This document shows positions 17,630 through 26,998 of a stretch of 64,000 nt of DNA, one piece after another. The position numbers and the translations under genes were made by a program. Origin of the DNA: JARRQJ01 sp963810615 (GTDB taxonomy: Bacteria; Pseudomonadota; Gammaproteobacteria; DRLM01); assembly GCA_963810615.1 (NCBI GenBank), contig CAWEOA010000002.1:620001-684000 (forward strand). Direction: 5' to 3'. The stretch's first letter is position 1; each line of letters opens with the position of its first letter. The notes below the pieces were generated by a model, which was not told the origin of the DNA, searched no databases, and was given only the letters and a program-made list of their open reading frames with translations.

Positions 17630-17656
17630 AGATACAGCAATATTATTGTTGTATCT
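17630..17656. promoter_or_regulatory. 27-bp near-perfect palindrome between lrp and leuA
   Basis: The left arm AGATACAGCAATA (from 17630) mirrors the right arm TATTGTTGTATCT (ending 17656), with one mismatched pair around a central base. It lies 48 bases from lrp and about 190 bases from leuA, in an AT-rich stretch. A perfect 10-bp palindrome GGATTAATCC lies nearby at 17606-17615. Position and symmetry suit a binding site for the adjacent Lrp-family protein. Confidence 0.6.
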
Positions 17657-17849
17657 AGATCATATTAAGCAATAAAAGCAATTTATCACCCCCGATTCCG
17701 CCTTATAGTGTTATGCAATCGGAATGCAAAGGGCCCGAGCCACAAGCTCCAGAGCCGGCAGGGACAGGCGATCCCTTCCCCAGACTGGCCTCACCTGACA
17801 TCCGGATACGAAATATCGATGCGTTGACAAGACAACAGGGAGCACCCGA

Positions 17850-19556
17850 ATGATCGACAATCCTGGAAGCAAATACCGCGGCTTCGCGCCCATCGGTCTG
17901 CACGACCGGCAATGGCCCGATCGCGTGATTCAAAAACCGCCCGTCTGGATGAGTACCGATCTGCGGGACGGCAATCAGGCCTTGATCGACCCCATGTCCA
18001 TCGCCACCAAGCTGCGCCTGTTCCGCGAATTGGTCGCCATCGGCTTCAAGGAGATCGAAGTGGCCTTCCCCGCCGCCTCCGACACCGATTTCCGCTTGGT
18101 GCGGCGCTTGATAGAAGAAGATCTGATCCCGGAGGATGTGACCATCGAGGTCTTGACCCAAGCACGCGAGGACCTGATCGAACGTACCATCCAATCCCTG
18201 CACGGTGCGCGGCGCGCCATCGTCCACTTGTATAACCCGACCGCGCCCGGCTTTCGCCGCATGGTGTACAACACCGACCGCGCCGGGGTAAAGGCCATCG
18301 CCGAAAACGGTACCCGCTGGGTGAAGGAGCGCACCGCCGCCTTTCCCGATACCCAGTGGATCTTCCAATATTCACCGGAGACCTTCTCCTCCACCGAACT
18401 CGATTTCGCCAAGGAGGTCTGCGACGCGGTGGCCGACATCTGGCAGCCGACCCCCGAGCACAAAATGATCCTCAATCTGCCGGCGACCGTCGAGATGTCC
18501 ACCCCCAATACCTATGCGGATCAGATCGAATGGATGCACCGCCGGCTGGCGCGGCGCGACAGCATCGTCCTCAGCGTCCATCCCCATAACGACCGCGGTA
18601 CCGCGGTGGCGGCGGCCGAACTGGCGGTGATGGCGGGCGCGGACCGGGTCGAGGGCTGTCTCTTCGGTAACGGCGAACGCACCGGCAACGTCGACCTCGT
18701 AACCCTGGCATTGAATCTCTACTCCCAGGGCATCCATCCCGGGCTGGATTTCACGCGCATTGATGAGATCCGCCACATCGCCGAGGAATGCACCCAAATT
18801 CCAGTGCACCCCCGCCACCCGTACGCGGGTGAACTGGTGTTCACCGCCTTTTCCGGTTCGCATCAGGATGCCATCAAAAAAGGCTTCGCCCACCAGAAAG
18901 CGGATGGCTTCTGGGAGGTTCCCTATCTACCCATCGATCCCGCCGACCTCGGCCGTAATTACGATGCCGTGGTGCGGGTCAACAGCCAGTCGGGCAAGGG
19001 CGGTATCAGCTTTTTGTTGCTGCGGGAATACGGACTGGAGTTGCCGCGGCGCCTGCAGATCGAGTTCAGCCGTGTGGTGCAAGGCTACACCGACGCCACC
19101 GGCCGCGAGGCCAGGAGCACAGACATCTATGCGATGTTCGAGCGTGAATACCTGCACACCGATAGTCCCTACGACTTCAAGGCCTGCCATATCAAGGAAC
19201 TGAACCTGAACGCGGACAAGGACTCAGGCAACAAGGTCGAAGTCCGCCTGGAACTCCAGCACGCCGGTGAACGACTGGTGCTGACCGGCAGCGGCAACGG
19301 ACCGGTGGAGGCCGCCGCCCATGCCCTAGGCCAGGATGTGGTCGTGATCGACTACCACGAACATGCAATCAGCGCCGGCTCCGGCGCGGAAGCGGCGGCC
19401 TATGTGGAAGCCCGCTGCGGGACGGCGCCGCCGGTGTTCGGCGTCGGCGTGGATAAGAACATCACCACCGCCGCCATCAGGGCATTGATCGGCAGCGTCA
19501 ACCGCTCCGCGCTGCATGCCGCCGCCGCAGACGGCCATGATAAAAACGTCGCATGA
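17850..19556 (+). CDS. leuA: 2-isopropylmalate synthase
   Basis: This enzyme condenses acetyl-CoA with 2-oxoisovalerate, the first committed step of leucine synthesis. The 568-residue protein is the longer family type (LeuA2-like). It has DLRDGNQ (37-43), the metal site HPHND with H244 and H246, and a C-terminal regulatory domain from about 440, where leucine feedback normally acts. GGGAG lies before the ATG. No leucine leader peptide is visible upstream. It is divergent from lrp and is followed by the ilvBN attenuator, so the region is a branched-chain amino acid block. Confidence 0.96.
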   Translation: MIDNPGSKYRGFAPIGLHDRQWPDRVIQKPPVWMSTDLRDGNQALIDPMSIATKLRLFRELVAIGFKEIEVAFPAASDTDFRLVRRLIEEDLIPEDVTIEVLTQAREDLIERTIQSLHGARRAIVHLYNPTAPGFRRMVYNTDRAGVKAIAENGTRWVKERTAAFPDTQWIFQYSPETFSSTELDFAKEVCDAVADIWQPTPEHKMILNLPATVEMSTPNTYADQIEWMHRRLARRDSIVLSVHPHNDRGTAVAAAELAVMAGADRVEGCLFGNGERTGNVDLVTLALNLYSQGIHPGLDFTRIDEIRHIAEECTQIPVHPRHPYAGELVFTAFSGSHQDAIKKGFAHQKADGFWEVPYLPIDPADLGRNYDAVVRVNSQSGKGGISFLLLREYGLELPRRLQIEFSRVVQGYTDATGREARSTDIYAMFEREYLHTDSPYDFKACHIKELNLNADKDSGNKVEVRLELQHAGERLVLTGSGNGPVEAAAHALGQDVVVIDYHEHAISAGSGAEAAAYVEARCGTAPPVFGVGVDKNITTAAIRALIGSVNRSALHAAAADGHDKNVA

Positions 19557-19602
19557 AATCTGGTGACGAACCGGGGCGGAGCGCCTCCGTAAGTTACGGG
19601 GC

Positions 19603-19631
19603 TTGCATTTTGCGAGGCAGTCGTTTTCAAT
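19603..19631 (+). promoter_or_regulatory. Candidate sigma-70 promoter of the ilvBN leader
   Basis: TTGCAT (19603-19608) and TTCAAT (19626-19631) are separated by 17 bases and end 27 bases before the leader ATG. The -35 is good and the -10 has two mismatches, so this is moderate at best. Confidence 0.4.
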
Positions 19632-19658
19632 AAGGCTATCGATTCCATTCAACGATGA

Positions 19659-19799
19659 ATGACCATGCCAGCATGTGACGACCGCGCTCTAGATGTAATC
19701 GCCGCCCCCGCGGCCGCGTTCGTTATTGCGATCAGTGTAGCGGTAGTACGCGTAGTAGTAGGCGTACCCAACGCACCGTCGCGGGCCGGAACAGAGTAA
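19659..19799 (+). CDS. ivbL: ilvBN leader peptide (attenuator), Val/Ile-rich
   Basis: A 46-codon frame runs from ATG 19659 to TAA 19797-19799. Residues 22-36 read VIAISVAVVRVVVGV: eight Val and two Ile in fifteen residues, followed by PNAP. The E. coli IvbL peptide ends with a very similar VVVVRVVVVVGNAP. A GC-rich terminator follows 27 bases after the stop and the acetolactate synthase gene begins beyond it, exactly as in transcription attenuation. The control codons are Val and Ile rather than Val and Leu. The ribosome binding site is weak, and an inner ATG at 19665 is possible. Confidence 0.85.
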   Translation: MTMPACDDRALDVIAAPAAAFVIAISVAVVRVVVGVPNAPSRAGTE

Positions 19800-19826
19800 G
19801 ACAAGGCAAAAACCAGATTCCAACAA

Positions 19827-19860
19827 CCCCCGCCGGTGCGAACCGAGCGGGGGTTTCTCG
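19827..19860 (+). terminator. Attenuator terminator before ilvB
   Basis: CCCCCGC (19827-19833) pairs with GCGGGGG (19847-19853) over a 13-base loop and is followed by TTTCTC. It lies between the Val-rich leader and the GTG of ilvB, so it should act as the attenuator that stops transcription when charged Val/Ile-tRNA is plentiful. Confidence 0.8.
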
Positions 19861-19907
19861 TTATGGGGCCTCCGTCCGCCAACACCGGCGCCACACAGGA
19901 GAGCCCA

Positions 19908-21596
19908 GTGAACCCACAAACAACTACAAGCGAAATCCTCAGCGGGGCGCAATTGGTCGTGCGCCTGCTGGAAAGACAAGCTGTAAATACCGTCGCCGGC
20001 CTGCCCGGCGGCGCCATCCTGCCCATCTATGACGCCTTGGCGCAATCGCGGTCTATCCGCCATGTCCTGGCCCGCCATGAACAGGGCGCCGGCTTTATCG
20101 CCCAGGGCATGGCGCGCGCCAGCGGTGTGCCGGCGGTCTGTCTGGCGTCCTCCGGGCCGGGGGCCACCAACCTGCTGACGGCGATCGCCGATGCCAAGCT
20201 CGATTCGATCCCCCTGGTGGCGATCACCGGCCAGGTGCCGAAGGCGATGATCGGCACCGACGCCTTTCAGGAAGTCGACACCTACGGCCTCACCATACCC
20301 ATCACCAAGCATAACTTTCTGGTCAGCGATGCCGCCGAGTTGCTGGAAGTGATCCCACGCGCCTTCCGTATTGCCGCCTCCGGCCGCCCCGGACCGGTGC
20401 TGGTCGATATCCCTAAGGACGTCCAGAGCCAAGTGATAGCAATCGCAAACTGGCCGGAACCGGGACACGCCCTTGCGGCGCCGCCACCCGCTGCCGAATT
20501 GATCTGCCGTGCCGCACAACTGCTCGACACCGCCGAACGCCCCATCCTCTATCTCGGCGGGGGCGTGGTGCATTCCGGCGCCGCCGGCCTGGCGCTGGCA
20601 CTGGCCGAGAAGGCCGGCTTGCCGACGGTAATGACCTTGATGGCGCTGGGCACGATGGCGACGGATCACCCCTTGTCACTGGGCATGCTCGGCATGCACG
20701 GCGCCCGCTGCACCAACCTGGCGCTGGAGGCCTGCGATCTGTTGCTGGCGGTCGGCGCCCGCTTCGACGATCGCGCCACCGGCAAGGTAGCGGCCTTCTG
20801 CCCCGGCGCGCAGATCATCCATATCGACATCGATCCCTCCGAACTCGGCAAGATCAAGACGGCACACGTCGGAATCGGCGGCGATGTCAAAGCGACGCTG
20901 GAACTGCTGCTACCGCTGATCAAGCCCCAGGTGCGCCTACCCTGGCTGACGCAAGTGGCGGACCTCAAGGCGGCACATCCGCTGCGCACCCCGAGCATTG
21001 ATGATCCGCGCAGTCATTACGGCCTGATCCGTGCCGTGGCCGATTGTCTCGACGACGAGGCGATCATCGCCACGGATGTGGGGCAGCATCAGATGTGGGT
21101 TGCACAAACCTATCCCCTGCGCCGGCCACGGCAGTGGTTGACCTCCGGCGGACTGGGCACCATGGGTTTCGGACTGCCGGCGGCGATCGGCGCGGCCCTG
21201 GCCGAACCGCAGCGCACGGTGGTGTGTTTCAGCGGCGACGGTAGCATCCTGATGAACATGCAGGAACTGCTGACGGCTGTGGAAGTGAACGCCAACATCA
21301 AGATCATCGTCATGGACAATGCCTCGCTGGGCCTGGTGTTCCAGCAGCAAACCCTGTTTTACGGCGAGCGCATATTCGCCTCCCGCTTCAAGACCGTGCC
21401 GGATTTCGTCAACCTCGCTCTGGCCTGCGGCATGCACGCCGTTGACCTCGACCAGGAAGCTAAACCGCGCGCCGCTCTGGCGGCGGCCTTGTCCATGCAC
21501 GGCCCCGTCTTGATCCACGCCGCTGTCGACGTGCACCAACAGGTGTTGCCCATGGTGCCGCCGGGCGCCGCCAACAGAGAAATGATCGGAGACTGA
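19908..21596 (+). CDS. ilvB: Acetolactate synthase large (catalytic) subunit
   Basis: This TPP enzyme makes acetolactate or acetohydroxybutyrate for valine, leucine and isoleucine. The 562-residue protein has the catalytic Glu in HEQGAGF (E58), ASSGPGATNL and the TPP/Mg site from SGDGS to MDNASLGLV. The GTG at 19908 is chosen because AGGAGAG sits 6 bases upstream; the frame extends 72 bases further but into the terminator. The 3-base gap to ilvN and the leader identify it as the IlvB-type isozyme. Confidence 0.96.
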   Translation: MNPQTTTSEILSGAQLVVRLLERQAVNTVAGLPGGAILPIYDALAQSRSIRHVLARHEQGAGFIAQGMARASGVPAVCLASSGPGATNLLTAIADAKLDSIPLVAITGQVPKAMIGTDAFQEVDTYGLTIPITKHNFLVSDAAELLEVIPRAFRIAASGRPGPVLVDIPKDVQSQVIAIANWPEPGHALAAPPPAAELICRAAQLLDTAERPILYLGGGVVHSGAAGLALALAEKAGLPTVMTLMALGTMATDHPLSLGMLGMHGARCTNLALEACDLLLAVGARFDDRATGKVAAFCPGAQIIHIDIDPSELGKIKTAHVGIGGDVKATLELLLPLIKPQVRLPWLTQVADLKAAHPLRTPSIDDPRSHYGLIRAVADCLDDEAIIATDVGQHQMWVAQTYPLRRPRQWLTSGGLGTMGFGLPAAIGAALAEPQRTVVCFSGDGSILMNMQELLTAVEVNANIKIIVMDNASLGLVFQQQTLFYGERIFASRFKTVPDFVNLALACGMHAVDLDQEAKPRAALAAALSMHGPVLIHAAVDVHQQVLPMVPPGAANREMIGD

Positions 21597-21599
21597 ACG

Positions 21600-21908
21600 A
21601 TGAGTGCCAACACCAAGACCACACAGCCCACAGACTCACGCGCCGTGCTCGAAATCGACGTCAACAACCACACCGGCGTCATGTCGCATGTCGCCGGCCT
21701 GTTCTCGCGCCGCGCCTGCAATATCGAAGCGATCTTGTGCATGCCGGTGGACAGGGGCGCGACCAGCCGCATCTGGCTGCTGCTCAATGCCGACGAGCGC
21801 CTGGAGCAGATGATCAAGCAAGTGGCAAAGCTCGAAGATGTCTATGCAGTACGCCGCCATGGCGCGAATCATGAGGTCTTTAAAGACCTGGATCCGTACT
21901 TCCGCTGA
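21600..21908 (+). CDS. ilvN: Acetolactate synthase small (regulatory) subunit
   Basis: The 102-residue protein is one ACT domain (about 15-85), with NNHTGVMSHVAGLFSRRA, the region that binds valine for feedback inhibition of IlvB. Its short length and the segment IWLLLNADERLEQM match IlvN rather than the longer IlvH. GGAG lies 10 bases upstream. It is the last gene of the ilvBN operon; ilvC does not follow. Confidence 0.95.
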   Translation: MSANTKTTQPTDSRAVLEIDVNNHTGVMSHVAGLFSRRACNIEAILCMPVDRGATSRIWLLLNADERLEQMIKQVAKLEDVYAVRRHGANHEVFKDLDPYFR

Positions 21909-21989
21909 GCAGAAGATACGACAGCTGCGGTCATATCAATACGCCGATCTCCCTGGAAAGCGGGTCGAACCCTGCGCTTCTAATAACCT

Positions 21990-23354
21990 CTAGCGGATCC
22001 AGACGGTCTTGGCGTTTACGAATTCCCGCAGACCGTGATGTGACAATTCACGACCGTAACCTGAGGCCTTGATGCCGCCGAATGGCAGACGCGGATCGCT
22101 CTTCACCAAGCCGTTAACGAAGCAGGCGCCGCACTGGACCTGCCGCGCCAGGCGTTCACCGCGGGCGCTGTCCTGCGTCCACACGCTGCCGCCCAGACCG
22201 AAGCGGCTAGCGTTAGCCACCGCCAGGGCCTCAGCTTCATCACGCACTCGAATCACCGCGGCCACCGGACCGAACAGTTCCTGCTCGTAGGCAGGCATAC
22301 CGGGCATGACGTGATCAAGGATGGAGGCGGCGTAATAATAACCGGGTCCGGGCAAGGGCGCGCAGCCGCTTACCGCTACCGCACCGCGGGCGATGCTGTC
22401 GCTCACTTGGCTATGCAATTCGTCGCGCAGGTCGCCGCGGGCCATGGGCGCCAGGGTGGTGGTCTCGTCACAGGGATCACCCGGCCGTAAGGCCTCCACC
22501 TCGCGCTTGAACTGCGTGAGGAAGCTGTCGGCGATGTCATCGACCACGATAAAGCGCTTGGCGGCGATGCAACTCTGCCCGGCATTCTGAAAACGGGAGG
22601 TCACCGCGGTGCGCACCGTCAAGGCCAGGTCCGCGTCGCCCAGGACGATGAAGGGATCGGCGCCGCCCAGTTCCAAGACACTCTTCTTGAGGTGAGCGCC
22701 GGCGGCGGCGGCCACTTGGCGCCCGGCGGGTTCGCTGCCGGTGAGGGTCACGGCATGGACACGGAGATCGGCGATGACCTGCTCGGTCTGAGCGGCACGG
22801 ATCATCAGGGTACGGAATACCCCGCGAGGAAACCCGGCGTCGCCAAAGACCTTTTCGATGGCCAGGGCGCACTGCGGAACATTGGAGGCGTGTTTGAGTA
22901 AGGCGGTGTTGCCAGCGGCCAGGGCCGGCGCGGCGAAGCGAAACACCTGCCACAGGGGGAAATTCCAGGGCATGATGGCGAGCACGGTTCCCAAGGGCTG
23001 GTAGGCCACCAGGCTCTTGCCGGCATCGGAGGGGATGAGTTCATCGGCGACGAAGGCCGGGACGTGCTCGGCATAGTAGTCGCAGGCCAGGGCGCACTTT
23101 TCCACCTCGGCGCGCGCCTCGGCGCGGAGTTTGCCCATCTCCACGGTGATCAAACCGGCCAGCTCTTCTATATTATGTCGCAACACCTCGGCGGCGCGCC
23201 GCAGCAAGCGGCAGCGCTCACCCAGTGGGGTAGCCGCCCACGGCGGGGTGGCCAGGGCTGTCTCCGCCAGGGCGCGTTCTATGTGTGTGCTATCCCAGGC
23301 GTCGCATGCCCACACTTTTTCGGCGGTGGCGGGATTGACGGAAGTGAAGGCCAT
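21990..23354 (-). CDS. NAD(P)-dependent succinate-semialdehyde dehydrogenase (aldehyde dehydrogenase family)
   Basis: The 454-residue protein has the family landmarks MPWNFPLWQ, the NAD loop TGSEPAGRQV, the general base in LELGGADP and the catalytic Cys in FQNAGQSCIAAKRF. The overall pattern resembles E. coli Sad (YneI), which oxidises succinate semialdehyde to succinate, but neighbours give no pathway context and other aldehydes are possible. A TATACT precedes the ATG at a short distance. Confidence 0.88.
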   Translation of the reverse strand: MAFTSVNPATAEKVWACDAWDSTHIERALAETALATPPWAATPLGERCRLLRRAAEVLRHNIEELAGLITVEMGKLRAEARAEVEKCALACDYYAEHVPAFVADELIPSDAGKSLVAYQPLGTVLAIMPWNFPLWQVFRFAAPALAAGNTALLKHASNVPQCALAIEKVFGDAGFPRGVFRTLMIRAAQTEQVIADLRVHAVTLTGSEPAGRQVAAAAGAHLKKSVLELGGADPFIVLGDADLALTVRTAVTSRFQNAGQSCIAAKRFIVVDDIADSFLTQFKREVEALRPGDPCDETTTLAPMARGDLRDELHSQVSDSIARGAVAVSGCAPLPGPGYYYAASILDHVMPGMPAYEQELFGPVAAVIRVRDEAEALAVANASRFGLGGSVWTQDSARGERLARQVQCGACFVNGLVKSDPRLPFGGIKASGYGRELSHHGLREFVNAKTVWIR

Positions 23355-23460
23355 GGCATAAGTATACGCTGCAAACTGACGTGAAACACCTTGACCTTGG
23401 CCAGGTCAGCCGCGACAATCCAGCCGCCTGGAGAGAAACGGAGTGAAGAATTTGCTAAGC

Positions 23461-24423
23461 ATGAAAAAGCATACGATTTGCGTCCTGGGCGGTACCGGCT
23501 TCGTCGGCCGTCACTTGGTAAATCTATTGGCGGCCTCCGGCCATCAAGTGCGCGTCGCTTCCCGCCATCGGGAACGGCATCGCGAGTTGCTGGTATTGCC
23601 GACGGTGCAGGTCGTCGATGCCAATATCCACGATACCCAGGTGCTGGGTGAGTTCATTGCGGGTTGCGATATTGTTATCAACCTGGTCGCCATACTCAAC
23701 CAAGCCGGTCCGAACAATTTTCGCGCCGTGCATGTCGCCTTGCCCCACCAAATCGCACTGGCCTGCCGCGAGCAGGGTGTAAAACGCCTGCTGCACATGA
23801 GCGCGCTCAATGCCGACGCCAAACACGGTCCGAGCCGCTATCTGCAATCCAAGGGCGAGGGCGAAGACGTGGTGCATGCCGCAGCCGATGAAAATTTACA
23901 GATCACCAGTTTCCGGCCCTCGGTGATCTTCGGCCCCGGGGATCATCTCTTCAATCAGTTCGCCATGCTGTTGAAAAGGGCGCCGGGTATATTGCCGCTG
24001 CCCTGCCCCAATGCCCGTTTCGCTCCGGTGTACGTGGGTGACGTGATCCATGCCTTCAACAATGCCTTGGATAATAAGGCCACTTATGGCCAGCGCTACG
24101 ATTTGTGCGGCCCGCGTGTCTATACCATGCGGGAACTGATGAGCTACACCGCTCGGATGATGGGGGTGAAACGTGAGCTGTGGGGCCTGTCGAACGGCCT
24201 GTCACGCCTGCAGGCCATGGTGATGCAGCTGCTGCCTGGCAAGCCCTTCACCATGGACAATTATCGCTCACTGCAAGTCGATGCGGTGTGCAAGAGTGAA
24301 TTCCCAAGCGTGTTCAAGCTCGAGCCGACGGCGGTAGAGACCGTGGTACCCTATTATCTGGGGCGGCGTGATCAGCACGCCCTGTTCGATGCGATGCGCG
24401 TGCAGGCGCGCCACGATTATTAG
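23461..24423 (+). CDS. NDUFA9-like NAD(P)-binding epimerase/dehydratase family protein
   Basis: The 320-residue atypical short-chain dehydrogenase-like protein has the Rossmann motif GGTGFVGRHL near the N-terminus and the segment SALNADAKHGPSRYLQSKGEGE typical of the bacterial complex I NDUFA9-subunit family. The active-site Tyr is followed by K four residues on (YLQSK). Such proteins bind NADPH; the bacterial role is unclear. The start could also be GTG at 23443; ATG 23461 matches the family length. cca follows 39 bases downstream. Confidence 0.8.
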   Translation: MKKHTICVLGGTGFVGRHLVNLLAASGHQVRVASRHRERHRELLVLPTVQVVDANIHDTQVLGEFIAGCDIVINLVAILNQAGPNNFRAVHVALPHQIALACREQGVKRLLHMSALNADAKHGPSRYLQSKGEGEDVVHAAADENLQITSFRPSVIFGPGDHLFNQFAMLLKRAPGILPLPCPNARFAPVYVGDVIHAFNNALDNKATYGQRYDLCGPRVYTMRELMSYTARMMGVKRELWGLSNGLSRLQAMVMQLLPGKPFTMDNYRSLQVDAVCKSEFPSVFKLEPTAVETVVPYYLGRRDQHALFDAMRVQARHDY

Positions 24424-24462
24424 CGGCCGCGGCAACGACGGACGTATCTTGCGGAGAATGCT

Positions 24463-25713
24463 TTGCAGATCTACCAGGTAGGCGGTTCGGTGCGGGATAA
24501 ATTTCTGGGCCTGCCGGTCGCGGATCGGGATTGGGTGGTAGTGGGTGCGACGCCGCAAGAGATGGAGACCCTGGGCTATCGCCTGGTGGGCAAGGATTTC
24601 CCGGTGTTTCTCCATCCCCAATCCCACGAAGAGTACGCCTTGGCGCGCACCGAACGGAAGGTGGGTCCAGGATATAAAGGTTTCACCGTCCATGCCACCC
24701 CCGATGTGAGCCTGGAAGAAGATCTGCGCCGCCGCGATCTCACTATCAACGCCATGGCCCTGGCCCCGGACGGCACCCTGATCGATCCCTTCGGCGGCGG
24801 CGCCGATCTCCAGCAACGCCGCTTGCGCCACGTCTCGCCGGCCTTCAGCGAAGACCCGGTGCGCATCCTGCGCGTGGCCCGATTCGCCGCGCGCTTCGCC
24901 TCCCTGGGTTTTGAGGTGGCGGAGGAAACCCTGACCTTGATGCGCACCATGGTCGAGGCGGGAGAAGTCGACGCCCTGGTGCCGGAACGGGTATGGGCGG
25001 AATTGCTGCGCGCATTGAGCGAGGCCACGCCGTCACGCTTCTTCGAGGTATTGCGGGCCTGCGGGGCCTTGCGGGTGTTGCTGCCGGAAGTGGAGCAATT
25101 GTTCGGCGTACCCCAGCCGCCCCAGTATCACCCCGAGATCGATACCGGCGTGCATATCATGCAGGTGGTGGACCGGGCGGCGCAGCTGTCCACGGATGCG
25201 GCGGTACGTTTCGCCGCCCTGCTCCACGACCTGGGAAAAGGCACCACACCGCGCGAGGAATGGCCGCGCCACATCGGTCACGAAGAGCGCGGCCTGGGCC
25301 TGGTCGAGGACGTGTGCCGGCGCCTGCGCGTACCCAACGATTATCGCGACCTGGCAGTGTTGACGGCCAAGTATCACGGCCTCTGCCATCGTGCCGAGGA
25401 ACTGCGTCCCGCCACCATATTGGATACCTTGCAGGCATTGGACGCCTTCCGCCGCCCGCAGCGCTTCGAACAGTTTCTGCTGGCCTGCGAGGCGGATTCC
25501 ACCGGACGCCCGGGGCATGAACGGCAGCCGTATCCTCAGGCGGATTTATTGCGCCGCATGCTCGAGCTTGCCGCGTCCGTCGACGCCTCGGCGCTCGCCG
25601 CCCAGGGCATGAAGGGCGAAGCGGTGGCAACGGAACTGCGGCGGCGGCGCATCGCCGTTATCCGCACCGCGCGCGCCGAGGCAGGCGCCAACTCCGAGGA
25701 TTCCGATTCATAG
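24463..25713 (+). CDS. cca: CCA-adding tRNA nucleotidyltransferase (multifunctional, with HD domain)
   Basis: This enzyme adds or repairs the 3' CCA of tRNAs. The 416-residue protein has the nucleotidyltransferase signature GGSVRD (7-12), the catalytic DRD (21-23) and EDLRRRDLTINAMA. A C-terminal HD phosphohydrolase domain carries LLHDLGKG (253-260, H255 and D256), as in gammaproteobacterial multifunctional Cca. The start is a TTG; CGGAG lies about 8 bases before it, and the protein aligns from its first residues with known Cca. Confidence 0.96.
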   Translation: MQIYQVGGSVRDKFLGLPVADRDWVVVGATPQEMETLGYRLVGKDFPVFLHPQSHEEYALARTERKVGPGYKGFTVHATPDVSLEEDLRRRDLTINAMALAPDGTLIDPFGGGADLQQRRLRHVSPAFSEDPVRILRVARFAARFASLGFEVAEETLTLMRTMVEAGEVDALVPERVWAELLRALSEATPSRFFEVLRACGALRVLLPEVEQLFGVPQPPQYHPEIDTGVHIMQVVDRAAQLSTDAAVRFAALLHDLGKGTTPREEWPRHIGHEERGLGLVEDVCRRLRVPNDYRDLAVLTAKYHGLCHRAEELRPATILDTLQALDAFRRPQRFEQFLLACEADSTGRPGHERQPYPQADLLRRMLELAASVDASALAAQGMKGEAVATELRRRRIAVIRTARAEAGANSEDSDS

Positions 25714-25767
25714 CGTGCAGATCTTCTGCTCCTGCCACTTCCGTCAGCGCGTAACCGATCACCGATC

Positions 25768-26523
25768 ATGAAATATATTCTGGAAATGCTGTGCTTTCCT
25801 CCCGGGCTCAACATCGGCATCGCCCTGTTGTGCCTGGCAGTGTGGCGGCGCTGGCGCCGCGCCGCCATCGTCTTGCTGATCGGGGATGTGGCGATGCTGT
25901 ATCTGCTCAGCCTGCCCTGGACCGCTACGGCGCTGATGGCCATCCTGCAACCCTACCCGGCTTTGCAGCCGCAAGATTTGAACCGTGTACAGGCACAGGC
26001 CATCGTGGTACTCGGCGCCGGCCGCTATCGCGATGCGCCCGAATACGGCGGTGACACCGTCTCTCAATTCGAACTGGTGCGCCTGCGCTATGCCGTACAT
26101 CTGTACCGGCTGAGCCAATTGCCGCTGGTGCTGGTAGGCGGGGCAACCACCGCGGAGCAGGGCAGAATGCCGGAGTCGTTGCTCATGAAACAGGCGGCCA
26201 TAGAGGATTTCGGCGTGCCGGTGATGTTGACCGAGGAACACAGCCGTACCACTGCGGAAAATGCGGCAAACGTCACCGCCCTATTGCGGGAACACGGCAT
26301 TCATCGCATCTTACTGGTCACCCATGCCTGGCATATGCCGCGGGCGATGTGGGCCTTTCAGCACAGCGGCATCCAGGCGATTCCCGCCCCGACCGGCTTT
26401 ATCAAAACGGAGGAAAACAATAGCGACTATCCATGGCTGCCCAGCGCCCGCAGCATGTATGAGGTGCGCTTGGCTCTGCACGAAATCGTCGGCATTCTGT
26501 GGTACCGGATCAGCGTGCATTGA
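25768..26523 (+). CDS. ElyC/SanA/YdcF family membrane protein (DUF218)
   Basis: The 251-residue protein has two N-terminal membrane helices (about 12-50) and then a DUF218 domain with IVVLGAGR, SRTTAENAANV and LLVTHAWHMPRA. ElyC of E. coli supports envelope polysaccharide assembly at low temperature; whether this ortholog does the same is unknown. It follows cca by 54 bases on the same strand. Confidence 0.85.
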   Translation: MKYILEMLCFPPGLNIGIALLCLAVWRRWRRAAIVLLIGDVAMLYLLSLPWTATALMAILQPYPALQPQDLNRVQAQAIVVLGAGRYRDAPEYGGDTVSQFELVRLRYAVHLYRLSQLPLVLVGGATTAEQGRMPESLLMKQAAIEDFGVPVMLTEEHSRTTAENAANVTALLREHGIHRILLVTHAWHMPRAMWAFQHSGIQAIPAPTGFIKTEENNSDYPWLPSARSMYEVRLALHEIVGILWYRISVH

Positions 26524-26998
26524 ATCGCAAAGCACAAATCCATCCCGGCAGTTGTTTGTTTCATACCATACGCAATTATCACAAAAATGAATCCGCACTC
26601 GCGCATAAAGCCAATGACTTTATGAAAGATCGACCTGGGGTTTTCATGTCGATCAATATGATATTCAGATTAACCCGCCGATAGGCAACCCATTCCCGCG
26701 CGGCACAACAGGTAATACATGACCAATAATTGACGCTCAACACGCTTGTTACCTAGAGAGACAAAAGCATACCGCACGTAGCTCGACCATGATGAAGGTA
26801 AGGGCGCAGCCAGCTTACAAGTCATTATATTTTCAATGTAATTATCATGCACAACGCACTGTGCTTTTAATATTGACTTCCCATGCCTCTCGTGCGAGTC
26901 TCAAAGCATGATTGCTTTGCATTCGAATCTGCAGCACGAACATCGCGATCATCCCGTTGTACAAGCCTATCCACCTCGATAACAAACGGGAGGTTTTT
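26524..26998. other. Intergenic region of about 475 bases before the DUF465 gene
   Basis: No supportable gene was found. There is a weak inverted repeat GATCGAC...GTCGATC near 26628-26655 after the DUF218 gene. The final 60 bases should hold the promoter of the DUF465 gene. Confidence 0.4.
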
